A DNA stretch of 64,000 nt from Gordonia polyisoprenivorans NBRC 16320 = JCM 10675 (GCF_000241325.1 NZ_BAEI01000087.1:232113-296112); one strand, 5' to 3'. Shown: positions 26,101-34,177, numbered from the stretch's first letter. The notes: a model not told the origin generated them from the sequence alone. Program-made: numbers and translations.

Positions 26101-26433
26101 GGCATACGGCGCCCGATAGCGAATCGTGGTCTGCCGCATCGGATTGTTGACCAGCTGCTCACTCGACGCGCCCTTGGGGCACAACCGTCCGCGAGAGATG
26201 GGGGAGTCGGGGTCACCCTCGATCTGGATGACCCGGCCGTCCTTCACATAGACCTTCTGCCCACACCCGACAGCGCAGAACGGGCACACACTTTGCACGA
26301 CCTTGTCGGCGTCGGCGGTGCGCGGTGCCATGTCGCGGGTCTGCGCCGACTGCACGGCCGGACCCCGGCCGAACCTGTCGCCGGTGCGCAACTGGCGGAA
26401 CACCGGCCACTCCAGTGGGCGCAAGGAGGGCAC
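23113..26433 (-). CDS. fdhA: Selenocysteine-containing formate dehydrogenase, catalytic subunit
   Basis: Oxidises formate to CO2 at a molybdenum or tungsten bis-pterin site. Read through the UGA at 25869-25867 the protein has 1106 residues, the size of FdnG/FdoG-type subunits. The N-terminal [4Fe-4S] site is Cys50, Cys53, Cys57 and Cys85 (CPFCAVGC, then CPKG). Selenocysteine 189 sits in NQARI-Sec-HSATV, which matches the E. coli enzymes, with the FGRGGATQS pterin contact after it. The C-terminal molybdopterin-dinucleotide domain carries VGLPYHWGQGG and NDLLGVTLDPN. No Tat signal is visible, so the active site should be cytoplasmic. The GTG start is backed by a TAGACT box 7 nt upstream. Split calls on either side of the UGA would be wrong. 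Confidence 0.93.
25837..25855 (-). promoter_or_regulatory. SECIS-like hairpin
   Basis: On the mRNA, GGUUCCC pairs with GGGGACC around the loop AGUCU, 7 bp with one U-G pair. It begins 11 nt after the UGA, the same distance as in E. coli fdhF, whose SECIS also starts GGUU and carries a GGUCU loop. It should bind SelB and direct selenocysteine insertion. Confidence 0.85.
25867..25869 (-). other. Selenocysteine codon (UGA)
   Basis: In-frame TGA at codon 189 of the formate dehydrogenase gene. The reading frame continues for 917 residues with clear family similarity on both sides. Confidence 0.93.
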
Positions 26434-26440
26434 GAAGCCG

Positions 26441-26446
26441 AGTCTA
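26441..26446 (-). promoter_or_regulatory. -10 box of the formate dehydrogenase operon
   Basis: TAGACT on the minus strand, 7 nt before the GTG start at 26433, giving a leaderless operon mRNA. Confidence 0.5.
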
Positions 26447-26488
26447 GACCGTGAGCGTCGACGGCCGCGCGCACCCGCAGAAACGACC

Positions 26489-26520
26489 GCGGGCCGCGCC
26501 CTCGAAAGGGTGCGGCCCGC
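26489..26520 (-). terminator. Strong hairpin after the LpqE-like gene
   Basis: A 14-bp stem (GCGGGCCGCGCCCT against AGGGTGCGGCCCGC, one wobble) with loop CGAA, about 60 bp beyond the stop of the LpqE-like gene and before the formate dehydrogenase promoter. Confidence 0.7.
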
Positions 26521-26531
26521 TAATCCGTCTG

Positions 26532-26578
26532 TAACTCTTGCCCCGGGGACTCTTGCCCCGGAACTCTTGCCGGGGACG
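26532..26578. repeat. Three short direct repeats
   Basis: The motif ACTCTTGCCCCGG or a one-base-shorter variant occurs three times in tandem between the LpqE-like stop and the hairpin. Confidence 0.55.
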
Positions 26579-26582
26579 AGCG

Positions 26583-27380
26583 TCAGTGCCCGCCTTCGCC
26601 CTCGGCCTCCTGGCCGCCGCGCGGCTGATCGACCCGGGTCTCCAGGGTGGTCGCGTCGACCGAGGCGTCGGCCTTGATGGTGCCGGCGTCGACCCAGTTG
26701 CCGTTGTCGTCCTGCACCTGGAAGTAGAAGGTGAGTTCGGTGGTCAGTCCCGGTGCAACCGAGTGCCCGGCGCCGTCGAGTTCGGCCATCATCGCCGACT
26801 CGCCGAGCAGTGCCGAGGTGGGATTGGCTGCGCTGGCTGTGGTCGCACTGGTCGCGGTGCTGCCGGACTCCGTGCTGCTGGACTCCGCAGTGGTCGAGGC
26901 CGCACTGGTCTGCGACTCACCGGAGGCGCTCGGGGTCGAGCCGTCCGGCAAAACGTTTGCCGGGTTGCCCGCGCGCACGGCCTGTCCGGGCGCGATGGTC
27001 GGCTCGCCGGTGATGGTCACCGTCGCCGACGACGGTGCGCCCTGTTGGGACACCGCGATCTTCGTCAGCTTGTAGGTCTTGGTCGGGCTGCTGTTGGCGA
27101 TGGTGAACGACACCTCGAACGGCCCGCCCTTGTCGAACACGGTGTCGGCCTGATCGGCCGGGTAGACCACCTGCAGGTTGCGGATCTCGACCTTGTCCCA
27201 CGTCGCGGTGGCCTCGCCACCGTTGACCCCGGGCATCATGTTGGAGGTCTGCGCGATCTGTCCCGCACCACAGCCGGTGGTGCCCAGTGCAATGGCGACT
27301 CCCGCAGCCGCGATGGCGGTCACCGACGCCAAGCGTCGTGCAGTCGAAGGTCGTCGCCGAAGTCGAGTTGGCACGGACAC
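26583..27380 (-). CDS. lpqE: LpqE-like secreted lipoprotein
   Basis: A 265-residue exported lipoprotein. A basic start, a hydrophobic segment and a lipobox ending GTTGC (Cys about 38) are followed by a beta-sandwich-like domain (about 50-150), a Ser/Thr/Ala-rich low-complexity stretch of about 50 residues, another beta region and an acidic Gly/Glu tail. Position, divergent from carD, is the same as that of mycobacterial lpqE (Rv3584), whose exact function is unknown. The GTG at 27380 follows GGGAGGAACGG, a good ribosome binding site, and was preferred to the ATG at 27407. The symbol rests on synteny and general character, not on a checked alignment. Confidence 0.72.
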   Translation of the reverse strand: MSVPTRLRRRPSTARRLASVTAIAAAGVAIALGTTGCGAGQIAQTSNMMPGVNGGEATATWDKVEIRNLQVVYPADQADTVFDKGGPFEVSFTIANSSPTKTYKLTKIAVSQQGAPSSATVTITGEPTIAPGQAVRAGNPANVLPDGSTPSASGESQTSAASTTAESSSTESGSTATSATTASAANPTSALLGESAMMAELDGAGHSVAPGLTTELTFYFQVQDDNGNWVDAGTIKADASVDATTLETRVDQPRGGQEAEGEGGH

Positions 27381-27706
27381 CCGTTCCTCCCAGGTAGTCG
27401 AACGCATAAACGCAGTGAACGAACGCTGCACTACGCAGCGTAGTGGGCGCGCGTCGCAAAATCCCGGCGGGGTGCCAGATTGGCCCGTGTCGCGTCGAGG
27501 TCGCCGACGGAGCGGACCCGGACAGCGGGCGCGAGTGTGGCTGTGGATGCCGCGGTTGCGCAGAGGCGACACGCTTGCTAAGGGCCGGTGCCTCACCTGC
27601 CCAAACGCCGAGGCCGGGCGGCCATCATGGCCTTGACCTGCACCGTTGTCTGGGCCGTCTGGGGCGCCCGTGTTAGACTGGCCATACTCGAAAGGGGCAC
27701 GGAACA
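27381..27706. other. Divergent control region lpqE-like / carD
   Basis: This 326-bp space has no gene. Seen in it are the palindrome at 27429-27445, a TAGACT that could be the carD -10 (27674-27679) and the carD ribosome binding site AAAGGGG. No good -35 is found 16-18 bp before TAGACT. Confidence 0.5.
27429..27445. promoter_or_regulatory. 17-bp perfect palindrome
   Basis: CACTACGC-A-GCGTAGTG, about 50 bp before the LpqE-like start codon. It could be an operator or a leader hairpin. Confidence 0.45.
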
Positions 27707-28195
27707 TTGAATTTCAAAGTTGGCGACACCGTTGTCTATCCCCATCACGGTGCTGCTCGGGTCGAAGACATCGTGATTCGGACCATCAAGGGCGAACAGA
27801 TCGAATACCTGGTTCTCAAGGTTGCCGATGGTGACATGACCGTCCAGATTCCCTCATCCAAGCTCGAGTACGTCGGCGTGCGTGACGTCGTCGGCGAGGA
27901 GGGGCTCGATCAGGTTTTCCAGGTTTTGCGCGCCCCGCACACCGAGGAGCCCACCAACTGGGCTCGCCGGTTCAAGGCCAACCAAGAAAAGCTCATCTCC
28001 GGCGACATCATCAAGGTCGCCGAGATCGTCCGCGACCTGTGGCGTCGTGAACAGGATCGTGGACTGTCGGCAGGCGAGAAGCGCATGCTGACCCGCGCTC
28101 GTCGCGTCCTCGTCGACGAGCTCTCGCTTGCTCAGAACACCGACGACGAGAAGGCCACCAGCATTCTCGACGAGGTTCTCGCCGCGGCGTCGTAG
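27707..28195 (+). CDS. carD: CarD-family RNA-polymerase-binding regulator
   Basis: CarD binds the beta subunit of RNA polymerase and stabilises open promoter complexes, notably at rRNA promoters; it is essential in M. tuberculosis. The 162-residue protein has the N-terminal RID/Tudor-like domain (FKVGDTVVYPHHGAARVEDI, about 2-55) and a helical C-terminal domain with WARRFKANQEKL and the Trp used for DNA contact (RDLWRREQDRGLS). The start is TTG at 27707, which is unusual but is the only position that gives the conserved N-terminus. It heads the carD-ispD-ispF operon. Confidence 0.96.
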   Translation: MNFKVGDTVVYPHHGAARVEDIVIRTIKGEQIEYLVLKVADGDMTVQIPSSKLEYVGVRDVVGEEGLDQVFQVLRAPHTEEPTNWARRFKANQEKLISGDIIKVAEIVRDLWRREQDRGLSAGEKRMLTRARRVLVDELSLAQNTDDEKATSILDEVLAAAS

Positions 28196-28207
28196 ACGTC
28201 GTCTGCT

Positions 28208-28936
28208 GTGACCGAACAACCCGGGCCGATCTCGTCGGCCCCGGACGGCCACGCGAGTTCGCAGGTCTGCGTGATCATCCCGGCCGCAGGCTCGGGAACA
28301 CGGCTCGGTGAGTCGATCCCGAAGGCTTTCGTCGATCTGCACGGGCGCACCATCCTCGAACGGTGCGTCGATCAGGTTCTCGATCTCGATGCTCGTGTGG
28401 TCGTCGTCGTGCCTGCCGACCTCGTCGGCCGGGCACGATTTCTTCTTCCGCCACAGGTGGGTGTGGTCGCCGGTGGCGCCCATCGTTCCACCTCGGTGCG
28501 GGCCGGACTCGCCGCGGCCGGTGACGCCGGGATCATCCTGGTGCACGATGCGGCCCGTCCGCTCACCCCGGTGAGCGTGTTCCGTCGGGTCATCGACGCG
28601 ATCCGCTCCGGGCATCGTGCGGTGATCCCCGGGATTCCGGTCGCCGACACGCTCAAGCACGTCGAGCAGATCGACGCCGGTCTCGCACAGGTCACCACGA
28701 CTGTCGATCGAGATCTGCTCCGCGCGATCCAAACCCCGCAGGGCTTCACCCGCGAGGCGCTCGTCGCCGCGCACGCCGACGACGAGGGCCTGGCCACCGA
28801 CGACGCCGGTCTGGCCGAACGCATCGGGATCCCGGTGTGTGTCGTCGACGGCCACCCGATGGCCATGAAGATCACCACCCCCTGGGACCTGCGGGTCATC
28901 CGTCAGATCCTGAACTCCGGAGAGGTCGTCACATGA
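28208..28936 (+). CDS. ispD: 2-C-methyl-D-erythritol 4-phosphate cytidylyltransferase
   Basis: IspD attaches CMP to MEP in the non-mevalonate isoprenoid pathway. The 242-residue protein shows the nucleotide-binding loop VIIPAAGSGTRLGESIPKAF (about residues 20-40) with its Arg and Lys, the VAGGAHRSTSVRAGL motif, VHDAARPLTP, and a QTPQGF segment near residue 180. It begins with GTG 12 bp after carD, and its stop overlaps the ispF start by 4 bp (ATGA), so the two are translationally coupled. The first 18 residues before the loop look unstructured. Confidence 0.95.
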   Translation: MTEQPGPISSAPDGHASSQVCVIIPAAGSGTRLGESIPKAFVDLHGRTILERCVDQVLDLDARVVVVVPADLVGRARFLLPPQVGVVAGGAHRSTSVRAGLAAAGDAGIILVHDAARPLTPVSVFRRVIDAIRSGHRAVIPGIPVADTLKHVEQIDAGLAQVTTTVDRDLLRAIQTPQGFTREALVAAHADDEGLATDDAGLAERIGIPVCVVDGHPMAMKITTPWDLRVIRQILNSGEVVT

Positions 28937-29469
28937 GGGTTGGTATCGGCTCCGATGCCCATCGCGTCGAGTCGGGCGCGCCGTGCTGGATGGTGGGTCT
29001 GCACTTCCCCGACGATGCCGGCTGCGAGGGCCACTCCGACGGTGACGTCGGCGCCCACGCGCTGTGCGACGCGGTGCTCTCGGCGGCCGGACTCGGTGAT
29101 GTCGGCTCCGTGTTCGGGACGGGCCGTCCCGAATGGGAGGGCGTGTCCGGCGTGCAGATGCTCACCCATGTCGCCGAGCTGGTGTCGCAGGCAGGGTTGC
29201 GCGTCGTCAACGGTGCCGTGCAGGTCATCGGCAATCGTCCCAAGATCGGCCCGCGCCGCGCCGAGGCGCAGCAGGTGCTCTCGTCCGCGCTCGGCGCTCC
29301 GGTGTCGGTGTCGGCGACCACCACCGACGGGCTCGGCATGACCGGACGGGGCGAGGGTATCGCCGCGGTGGCCACGGCGCTGGTCGACGATGCCCCAGTC
29401 GACGATGCCCCGGTCGACGATGCCGCGGTCGCCCAGGTGCCGGTGGTTGTCGACTCGCCAACACGCTGA
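28933..29469 (+). CDS. ispF: 2-C-methyl-D-erythritol 2,4-cyclodiphosphate synthase
   Basis: IspF cyclises CDP-ME 2-phosphate to MEcPP with release of CMP. The start MRVGIGSDAHRV has the metal ligands Asp8 and His10; GHSDGDVGAHALCDAVLSAAGLGDVG holds the third metal-binding His, and TTTDGLGMTGRGEGIAAVA ends the fold. The 178 residues include about 20 extra C-terminal residues built from a threefold VDDAP repeat, absent from usual family members of about 160 residues. In mycobacteria cysS follows directly; here a catabolic block begins 33 bp later. Confidence 0.95.
   Translation: MRVGIGSDAHRVESGAPCWMVGLHFPDDAGCEGHSDGDVGAHALCDAVLSAAGLGDVGSVFGTGRPEWEGVSGVQMLTHVAELVSQAGLRVVNGAVQVIGNRPKIGPRRAEAQQVLSSALGAPVSVSATTTDGLGMTGRGEGIAAVATALVDDAPVDDAPVDDAAVAQVPVVVDSPTR
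29383..29427 (+). repeat. Three 15-bp tandem repeats in ispF
   Basis: GTCGACGATGCCCCA and two close copies lie head to tail and encode VDDAP-VDDAP-VDDAA at the C-terminus of IspF. Confidence 0.85.
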
Positions 29470-29470
29470 G

Positions 29471-29490
29471 AACCGCGCGCCCCTGCGGTT
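29471..29490 (+). terminator. Weak hairpin after ispF
   Basis: AACCGC and GCGGTT pair around an 8-nt loop between ispF and the kinase gene. There is no T-run. Confidence 0.3.
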
Positions 29491-29495
29491 AGGGT
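29490..29495 (+). promoter_or_regulatory. -10 box of the FGGY kinase gene
   Basis: TAGGGT, 7 nt before the GTG at 29503, so the kinase can be transcribed apart from the carD-ispDF operon. Confidence 0.4.
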
Positions 29496-29502
29496 GGTGC
29501 GT

Positions 29503-31020
29503 GTGGATCTGTTACTCGGAATCGACATGGGGACAGGCAGTTCCAAGGGGGTGCTGGTCGCCGCCGATGGAACGGTGCTGGCCACCGAGTCCCGTACGCA
29601 CGAGATGTCACTACCGCGACCGGGCTGGGCGGAGTTCGACCCGGAGGCCATCTGGTGGCGCGAGGTCTGTGAGATCAGCGCTGCGCTGATGTCGCGATGC
29701 CCGCCGGCGGCACGCATCGCGGGGGTGTGCGTCAGCGGCGCCGGCCCGTGCCTGGTGTTGGCCGACGAGGACCTGCGCCCCTGCCGTCCGGCCATCCTCT
29801 ATGGCATCGACACCCGGGCGAGTGCGGAAATCGAGTTTCTCACAGAGGAATTCGGGGCGGAGGAAATCCTTGAGCGCGGCGGCACAGTGTTGTCGAGCCA
29901 GGCCGTCGGACCCAAGATCGAGTGGGTCCGCAGGCACGAACCCGACGTGTTCGCCGGTGCTCGTCGCTGGTATGGATCGAACTCCTACATCACCGCGAAA
30001 CTCACCGGCGAATACGTGATCGATCACCACACCGCCAGTCAATGCGATCCGATGTACGAGACCGCACGATTTCGCTGGAATGAGCCCTGGGCACAGCGGA
30101 TCTGCGCCCACCTCGAGATGCCGCGACTGGCGTGGCCCAGCGAGGTCATCGGCACCGTGCACGCCGCGGGTGCGCAGGTCAGCGGTATCCCTGCCGGCAC
30201 GCCGGTGGTCGCCGGTACCGTCGACGCCTTCTCCGAGGCGTTCTCGGTGGGCGTCCGTGCGCCCGGCGACCAGATGCTCATGTACGGCTCGACGATGTTC
30301 CTGGTCCAGATCATCGACCGCTACCACAGTGACCCGGCGCTGTGGACGACGGCCGGGATCGAGCCCGACACACTGGCTTTGGCGGCCGGGACGTCGACGG
30401 CGGGCAGCCTCATCAGCTGGTTGCAGTCGACCTGTGGTGACGTACCGATCGATCAGTTGGTCGCCGAGGCGCAGGCGGTACCGCCGGGATGTGAGGGGCT
30501 GCTGGTGCTGCCGTACCTCGCCGGGGAGCGGACCCCGGTCTTCGACCCCCACGCGCGCGGCATCCTCGCGGGAATCACACTGCGACACAACCGGGGTCAC
30601 ATCTTCCGCGCGGCCTACGAGGGAATCTCCTTCGGCATCCGCCACATCCTCGACCGCTTCGACGACGCCCACGTCGCCGCCCGCACCGTCGCGGTCGGCG
30701 GCGGGGTCCGCAGCGCCCTCTGGGTGCAGACGATGTCGGACATCACCGGCCGGGCCCAGCTGATCCCGGAGCAGACCATCGGAGCCAGTTACGGTGATGC
30801 CTTGCTCGCCGCGATCGGTACCGAACTCGTTGCCCCCGAAACGGATTGGGCGAGGATCTCCCACGTCGTCGAACCGCAGGACCGGCTGCGCCCCCTCTAC
30901 GACGACCTCTACGGCACGTGGCTCGAACTCTATCCCGCGACCCGGCCGCAGATCCATCGCCTCAGTGCCCTCGACAATTCGAGCGATCAGGACGGTTCGG
31001 GCGATCAACCCATGGTGTAA
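29503..31020 (+). CDS. FGGY-family carbohydrate kinase
   Basis: A 505-residue sugar kinase of the xylulokinase/erythritol kinase group. The N-terminal phosphate-binding loop is GIDMGTGSSKGVL and the catalytic Asp lies in ILYGIDTRASAE. The second domain has AGTSTAGSLISW, the YLAGERTPVFDPHARG segment and the adenosine motif AVGGGVRSALWVQ. It transfers phosphate from ATP to a sugar or polyol; the substrate cannot be read directly. It is the first gene of the catabolic insert and overlaps the convergent SDR by 16 bp. GTG at 29503 was chosen from the TAGGGT box; 29494 and 29497 are alternatives. Confidence 0.87.
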   Translation: MDLLLGIDMGTGSSKGVLVAADGTVLATESRTHEMSLPRPGWAEFDPEAIWWREVCEISAALMSRCPPAARIAGVCVSGAGPCLVLADEDLRPCRPAILYGIDTRASAEIEFLTEEFGAEEILERGGTVLSSQAVGPKIEWVRRHEPDVFAGARRWYGSNSYITAKLTGEYVIDHHTASQCDPMYETARFRWNEPWAQRICAHLEMPRLAWPSEVIGTVHAAGAQVSGIPAGTPVVAGTVDAFSEAFSVGVRAPGDQMLMYGSTMFLVQIIDRYHSDPALWTTAGIEPDTLALAAGTSTAGSLISWLQSTCGDVPIDQLVAEAQAVPPGCEGLLVLPYLAGERTPVFDPHARGILAGITLRHNRGHIFRAAYEGISFGIRHILDRFDDAHVAARTVAVGGGVRSALWVQTMSDITGRAQLIPEQTIGASYGDALLAAIGTELVAPETDWARISHVVEPQDRLRPLYDDLYGTWLELYPATRPQIHRLSALDNSSDQDGSGDQPMV

Positions 31021-31796
31021 CCGCCATCGATCGGGATGTCGACGCCATTGATCATCGCTGCCGCATCCGAGCACAACCACACCACCGCGTCGGACACCTC
31101 GTGCGGAAGGGCGAAGCGGCCCAGTGGGATTCGGTCGAGCATCGGCGCGGCCTTGCTCGCCTCGCCCCACACTCGTTGCCCCATCTCGGTCAAGACGACG
31201 GTCGGGCAGACCGAATTGGCGCGGATGCCATGGGGTCCGAGTTCGCGGGCCAGCACCTTGGTGGCCATCACCAGCCCGGCCTTGGATGCGCAGTACGCAT
31301 AGTGCTCGGGCAGAGGGGCCAGCGCGGCCGCCGAGGCCACCGTCACGATGGAGCCACCGGTGCCCTGCTCGACCATCTGGCGCCCGACGGCGGCGGCGAG
31401 CAGCGCCGGCGCGCGGAGATTGACGGTGAGTGTGGCGTCGAAGTGATCGGCGTCGACGTCGACGACGGACTCGGGAAACGATATGCCCGCATTGTTGATC
31501 AGGATGTCGAGTCCATCGAAGGCTGCGGCGGCGCGACCGGCCAATTCGTGTGGTGCATCGGGATCGGTCAGGTCGACGGCGACGCCGCAGACCTCCGTCG
31601 AGAACCGTCCCGCCAACTCCTCGGAGGTCGTCGCCAACGCTGTCTCATCGCGGCCGGTGATCACCAACCTCGCACCGGCTGCGGCCAGGCGGGCGGCGAT
31701 GTCGGCGCCGATACCCTTGGCGCCACCGGTGATCAGGGCGCGGCGGCCGTCGAGTCGGAGATCGCCGACGGCGTCGGGTGCGGTCATGGTCGTCAT
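31005..31796 (-). CDS. SDR-family dehydrogenase of the catabolic insert
   Basis: A 263-residue short-chain dehydrogenase with TGGAKGIG (about residues 22-29), NNAG, the catalytic Ser in VTVASAAAL, and Tyr/Lys in YAYCASKAGL. A Gly-rich C-terminus (VDIPIDGGYTMG) is typical of sugar-alcohol and glucose dehydrogenase-like members. It probably oxidises a polyol or reduces a ketose in the same pathway as the kinases. It lies 60 bp after the SorC regulator on the same strand and shares its transcript. Confidence 0.87.
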   Translation of the reverse strand: MTTMTAPDAVGDLRLDGRRALITGGAKGIGADIAARLAAAGARLVITGRDETALATTSEELAGRFSTEVCGVAVDLTDPDAPHELAGRAAAAFDGLDILINNAGISFPESVVDVDADHFDATLTVNLRAPALLAAAVGRQMVEQGTGGSIVTVASAAALAPLPEHYAYCASKAGLVMATKVLARELGPHGIRANSVCPTVVLTEMGQRVWGEASKAAPMLDRIPLGRFALPHEVSDAVVWLCSDAAAMINGVDIPIDGGYTMG

Positions 31797-31856
31797 GGGT
31801 ACCTCGTGGGAGATGGGGACGGCCGAAGCCGCCGCCTGTGGTGGATGGGCGGGCGG

Positions 31857-32861
31857 TCAGGTCGGATCGGTGAGACCGACGATCGCGTGGGCGGTGGCCG
31901 GATCGGTCACCAGTTGATTGAAGAATCTGCCGGTGGCGCCGGCGATGATCGATTCGGCCTTGTCGGCGCCGATCGCCACGGCGATGCCGACCGGGACGTT
32001 GCGCAGCACGTCGAGGGTGACGGCCATGAGCCGGTCGGAGCCGTCGAACTCCACCGATTCGCCTCTGCGGTCGTAGAACCGAGAGCACACGTCGCCCACG
32101 GCGTTGCGCAGGGCTTCCGACGACGTCGGGACGAACTGGGGGATGTCGGTGCGCAACAGGGGCGGGGCGCCGACGCCCATCAACGCGCACCGCGCGGTCG
32201 ACCAGAGCCCGATGACCCGCTCGATACTCGGATCCCGCTGCAACGAGTGGTAGAGGTCGGGGCCCGGAAGTGCCGGTGCGAAAAGGTAATTGGGGCGTGC
32301 CCCGGTGCGGTCGGAGACCAGTCGGGTGATCTCGTTGGTCTGATACCACGATTCGGGCTGATCGTTACCGCCCACGGTGGGGACCACGAGCACACCCGGC
32401 AATGCGGTGAGGTCGAATTGGGCGACCTCGTAGACGGTGCGGCCGGATGACACGAGCAGCACGTCGCCGGGCAGGAGTCCGGCGCCGGCGAGTGCTCGTC
32501 CGACGACCGGTGCGAGCGCGCCGCCCATGACGTCGACTGCGGTACGCCCGGGTCCGGGGTTCGGAAGCGGGGGACTCAGGTGTACCGCGGTCAGCCCGAG
32601 GATGCGGGCGACCCGGTCGGCGAGATCGTGGTCGTCGGCGTCCTGTGGCGCCACCACCTCGATGCGGACGATCCCGCGGCGCTTGGCCTCGGCGAGAAGT
32701 CTGCTGACGGTCGCGCGACTGGTCCCCAGTTGCGCGGCCACCTCGGCCTGCGTCGCGTCCTCGGTGTAGTACAGCTTGGCCGCCGCATACAACAGTGCAG
32801 GTGAGAAGTGCCCGGTGTCGGCGTCCTGGGAGCCGGTCGGGGCGGGAGCAGAGCGGGCCAC
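31857..32861 (-). CDS. SorC-family sugar-responsive regulator
   Basis: A 334-residue regulator. The N-terminal HTH (TQAEVAAQLGTSRATVSRLLAEAKRRG, about 35-60) is followed by a large SorC/DeoR-type sugar-phosphate-binding domain (about 80-330) with VSSGRTVYEVAQF. Regulators of this family, such as EryD of Brucella, control polyol operons and respond to a pathway intermediate. The gene is divergent from the dehydrogenase-ABC operon across 175 bp, which holds two TGRACARATG boxes 42 bp apart that may be its binding sites. The start is GTG at 32861. Confidence 0.87.
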   Translation of the reverse strand: MARSAPAPTGSQDADTGHFSPALLYAAAKLYYTEDATQAEVAAQLGTSRATVSRLLAEAKRRGIVRIEVVAPQDADDHDLADRVARILGLTAVHLSPPLPNPGPGRTAVDVMGGALAPVVGRALAGAGLLPGDVLLVSSGRTVYEVAQFDLTALPGVLVVPTVGGNDQPESWYQTNEITRLVSDRTGARPNYLFAPALPGPDLYHSLQRDPSIERVIGLWSTARCALMGVGAPPLLRTDIPQFVPTSSEALRNAVGDVCSRFYDRRGESVEFDGSDRLMAVTLDVLRNVPVGIAVAIGADKAESIIAGATGRFFNQLVTDPATAHAIVGLTDPT

Positions 32862-32877
32862 GTGAAGAGTATGGCAT

Positions 32878-32929
32878 TGAACAGATGCTCACCGCAGCAG
32901 ATTCTCTGCACATTCGTTCTGGACAAATG
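32878..32929. promoter_or_regulatory. Candidate SorC operator pair
   Basis: TGAACAGATG (32878-32887) and TGGACAAATG (32920-32929) are direct repeats spaced 42 bp, about four helical turns, in the divergent intergenic space. Confidence 0.4.
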
Positions 32930-33036
32930 ACATCACGTCTGGCTAATGTGACTCCAACCACACAAGGCGGGGCTTGTGGCGGACCCAGGACGACGACGCG
33001 GCGGGCTGTGCCGGACCGCGCGGACGAGGAGGACGA

Positions 33037-34125
33037 ATGCCCGAACAGATTCCGGAGAAGATGCAGGCCGTGGTGTGCCACGGCCCGCAGGACTATCGGC
33101 TCGAGGAGGTCGCGGTCCCGCGGCCGGGTCCCGGTGAGGCGTTGATCAGGGTCGAGGCGGTCGGCATCTGCGCCAGCGACCTCAAGTGTTATCACGGGGC
33201 GGCCAAGTTCTGGGGTGACGAGAACCGTCCGGCCTGGGCGGAGACGATGGTGATCCCCGGACACGAATTCGTTGGGCGCGTCGTCGAACTCGACGACACA
33301 GCAGCGCAGCGATGGGGAATCGACGTCGGTGATCGGGTGGTCTCCGAGCAGATCGTGCCGTGCTGGGAATGCTTGTACTGCAAGCGCGGTCAGTACCACA
33401 TGTGCGCGCCGCATGATCTCTACGGATTCAAACGCCGTACCCCCGGCGCCATGGCGAGCTTCATGGTCTACCCCGCAGAAGCGTTGGTACACAAGGTGTC
33501 GCCCGACATCCCACCGGCGCATGCCGCGTTCACCGAGCCACTCTCGTGCTCGCTGCACGCGGTCGAGCGGGCGCAGATCACCTTCGCCGACACCGTCGTG
33601 GTGGCAGGCTGCGGGCCCATCGGTCTGGGTATGATCGCCGGTGCCCGCGCGAAGAGCCCCAAGCACGTCATCGCCCTCGACATGGCGCCGGAGAAGCTCG
33701 ACCTGGCCGCGCGGTGCGGCGCCGACATCACCCTCAACATCGCCGAGACCGATGTCGCCGAACGGATTCGGGGACTGACCAACGGCTACGGCGCCGACGT
33801 CTACCTCGAGGCGACCGGTCACCCGTCGGCGGTTCCACAAGGACTGAACCTGCTGCGCAAACTGGGCCGCTACGTCGAGTACGGCGTCTTCGGCAGCGAC
33901 GTGTCCGTCGACTGGAGCATCATCAGTGACGACAAGGAACTCGACGTCCTCGGAGCACACCTGGGGCCCTACTGCTGGCCCGCGGCCATCCGGATGATCG
34001 AGTCCGGGGTGCTGCCGATGGACCAGATCTGCACCCATCAGCTTCCCCTGCAGGACTTTCAGACCGGACTCGACCTCGTTGCCAACGGCACGGAGTCGGT
34101 GAAGGTCTCGCTGATCCCCGCGTGA
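33037..34125 (+). CDS. Zinc-dependent alcohol (polyol) dehydrogenase
   Basis: A 362-residue medium-chain dehydrogenase. Catalytic zinc ligands include Cys45 in GICASDLKCYHG and His76-Glu77 in PGHEFVG. Structural zinc is held by four Cys in VPCWECLYCKRGQYHMC. The nucleotide-binding motif VVAGCGPIGLG follows. The ATG at 33037 has a GAGGAGGA ribosome binding site; an upstream in-frame start at 32974 is unlikely. It is the first gene of the ABC transporter-kinase operon and should oxidise the imported polyol to a ketose. Related enzymes act on sorbitol, threitol and erythritol; which applies is not shown by sequence. Confidence 0.9.
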   Translation: MPEQIPEKMQAVVCHGPQDYRLEEVAVPRPGPGEALIRVEAVGICASDLKCYHGAAKFWGDENRPAWAETMVIPGHEFVGRVVELDDTAAQRWGIDVGDRVVSEQIVPCWECLYCKRGQYHMCAPHDLYGFKRRTPGAMASFMVYPAEALVHKVSPDIPPAHAAFTEPLSCSLHAVERAQITFADTVVVAGCGPIGLGMIAGARAKSPKHVIALDMAPEKLDLAARCGADITLNIAETDVAERIRGLTNGYGADVYLEATGHPSAVPQGLNLLRKLGRYVEYGVFGSDVSVDWSIISDDKELDVLGAHLGPYCWPAAIRMIESGVLPMDQICTHQLPLQDFQTGLDLVANGTESVKVSLIPA

Positions 34126-34177
34126 GCGCCGGCATGACCCAGCACGTGAGAACCCACGAAGGGAACGACAAATCGTG

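Noticed and set aside
23113..26433. Formate dehydrogenase as two genes or a pseudogene broken by TGA.
   Set aside because: The frame is the same on both sides, the TGA is at the known selenocysteine position, a SECIS-like hairpin follows at the right distance and selD is nearby.
30846..32450. A 534-codon plus-strand frame across the SDR and SorC genes.
   Set aside because: It is antisense to two well-marked proteins and has no recognisable domain.
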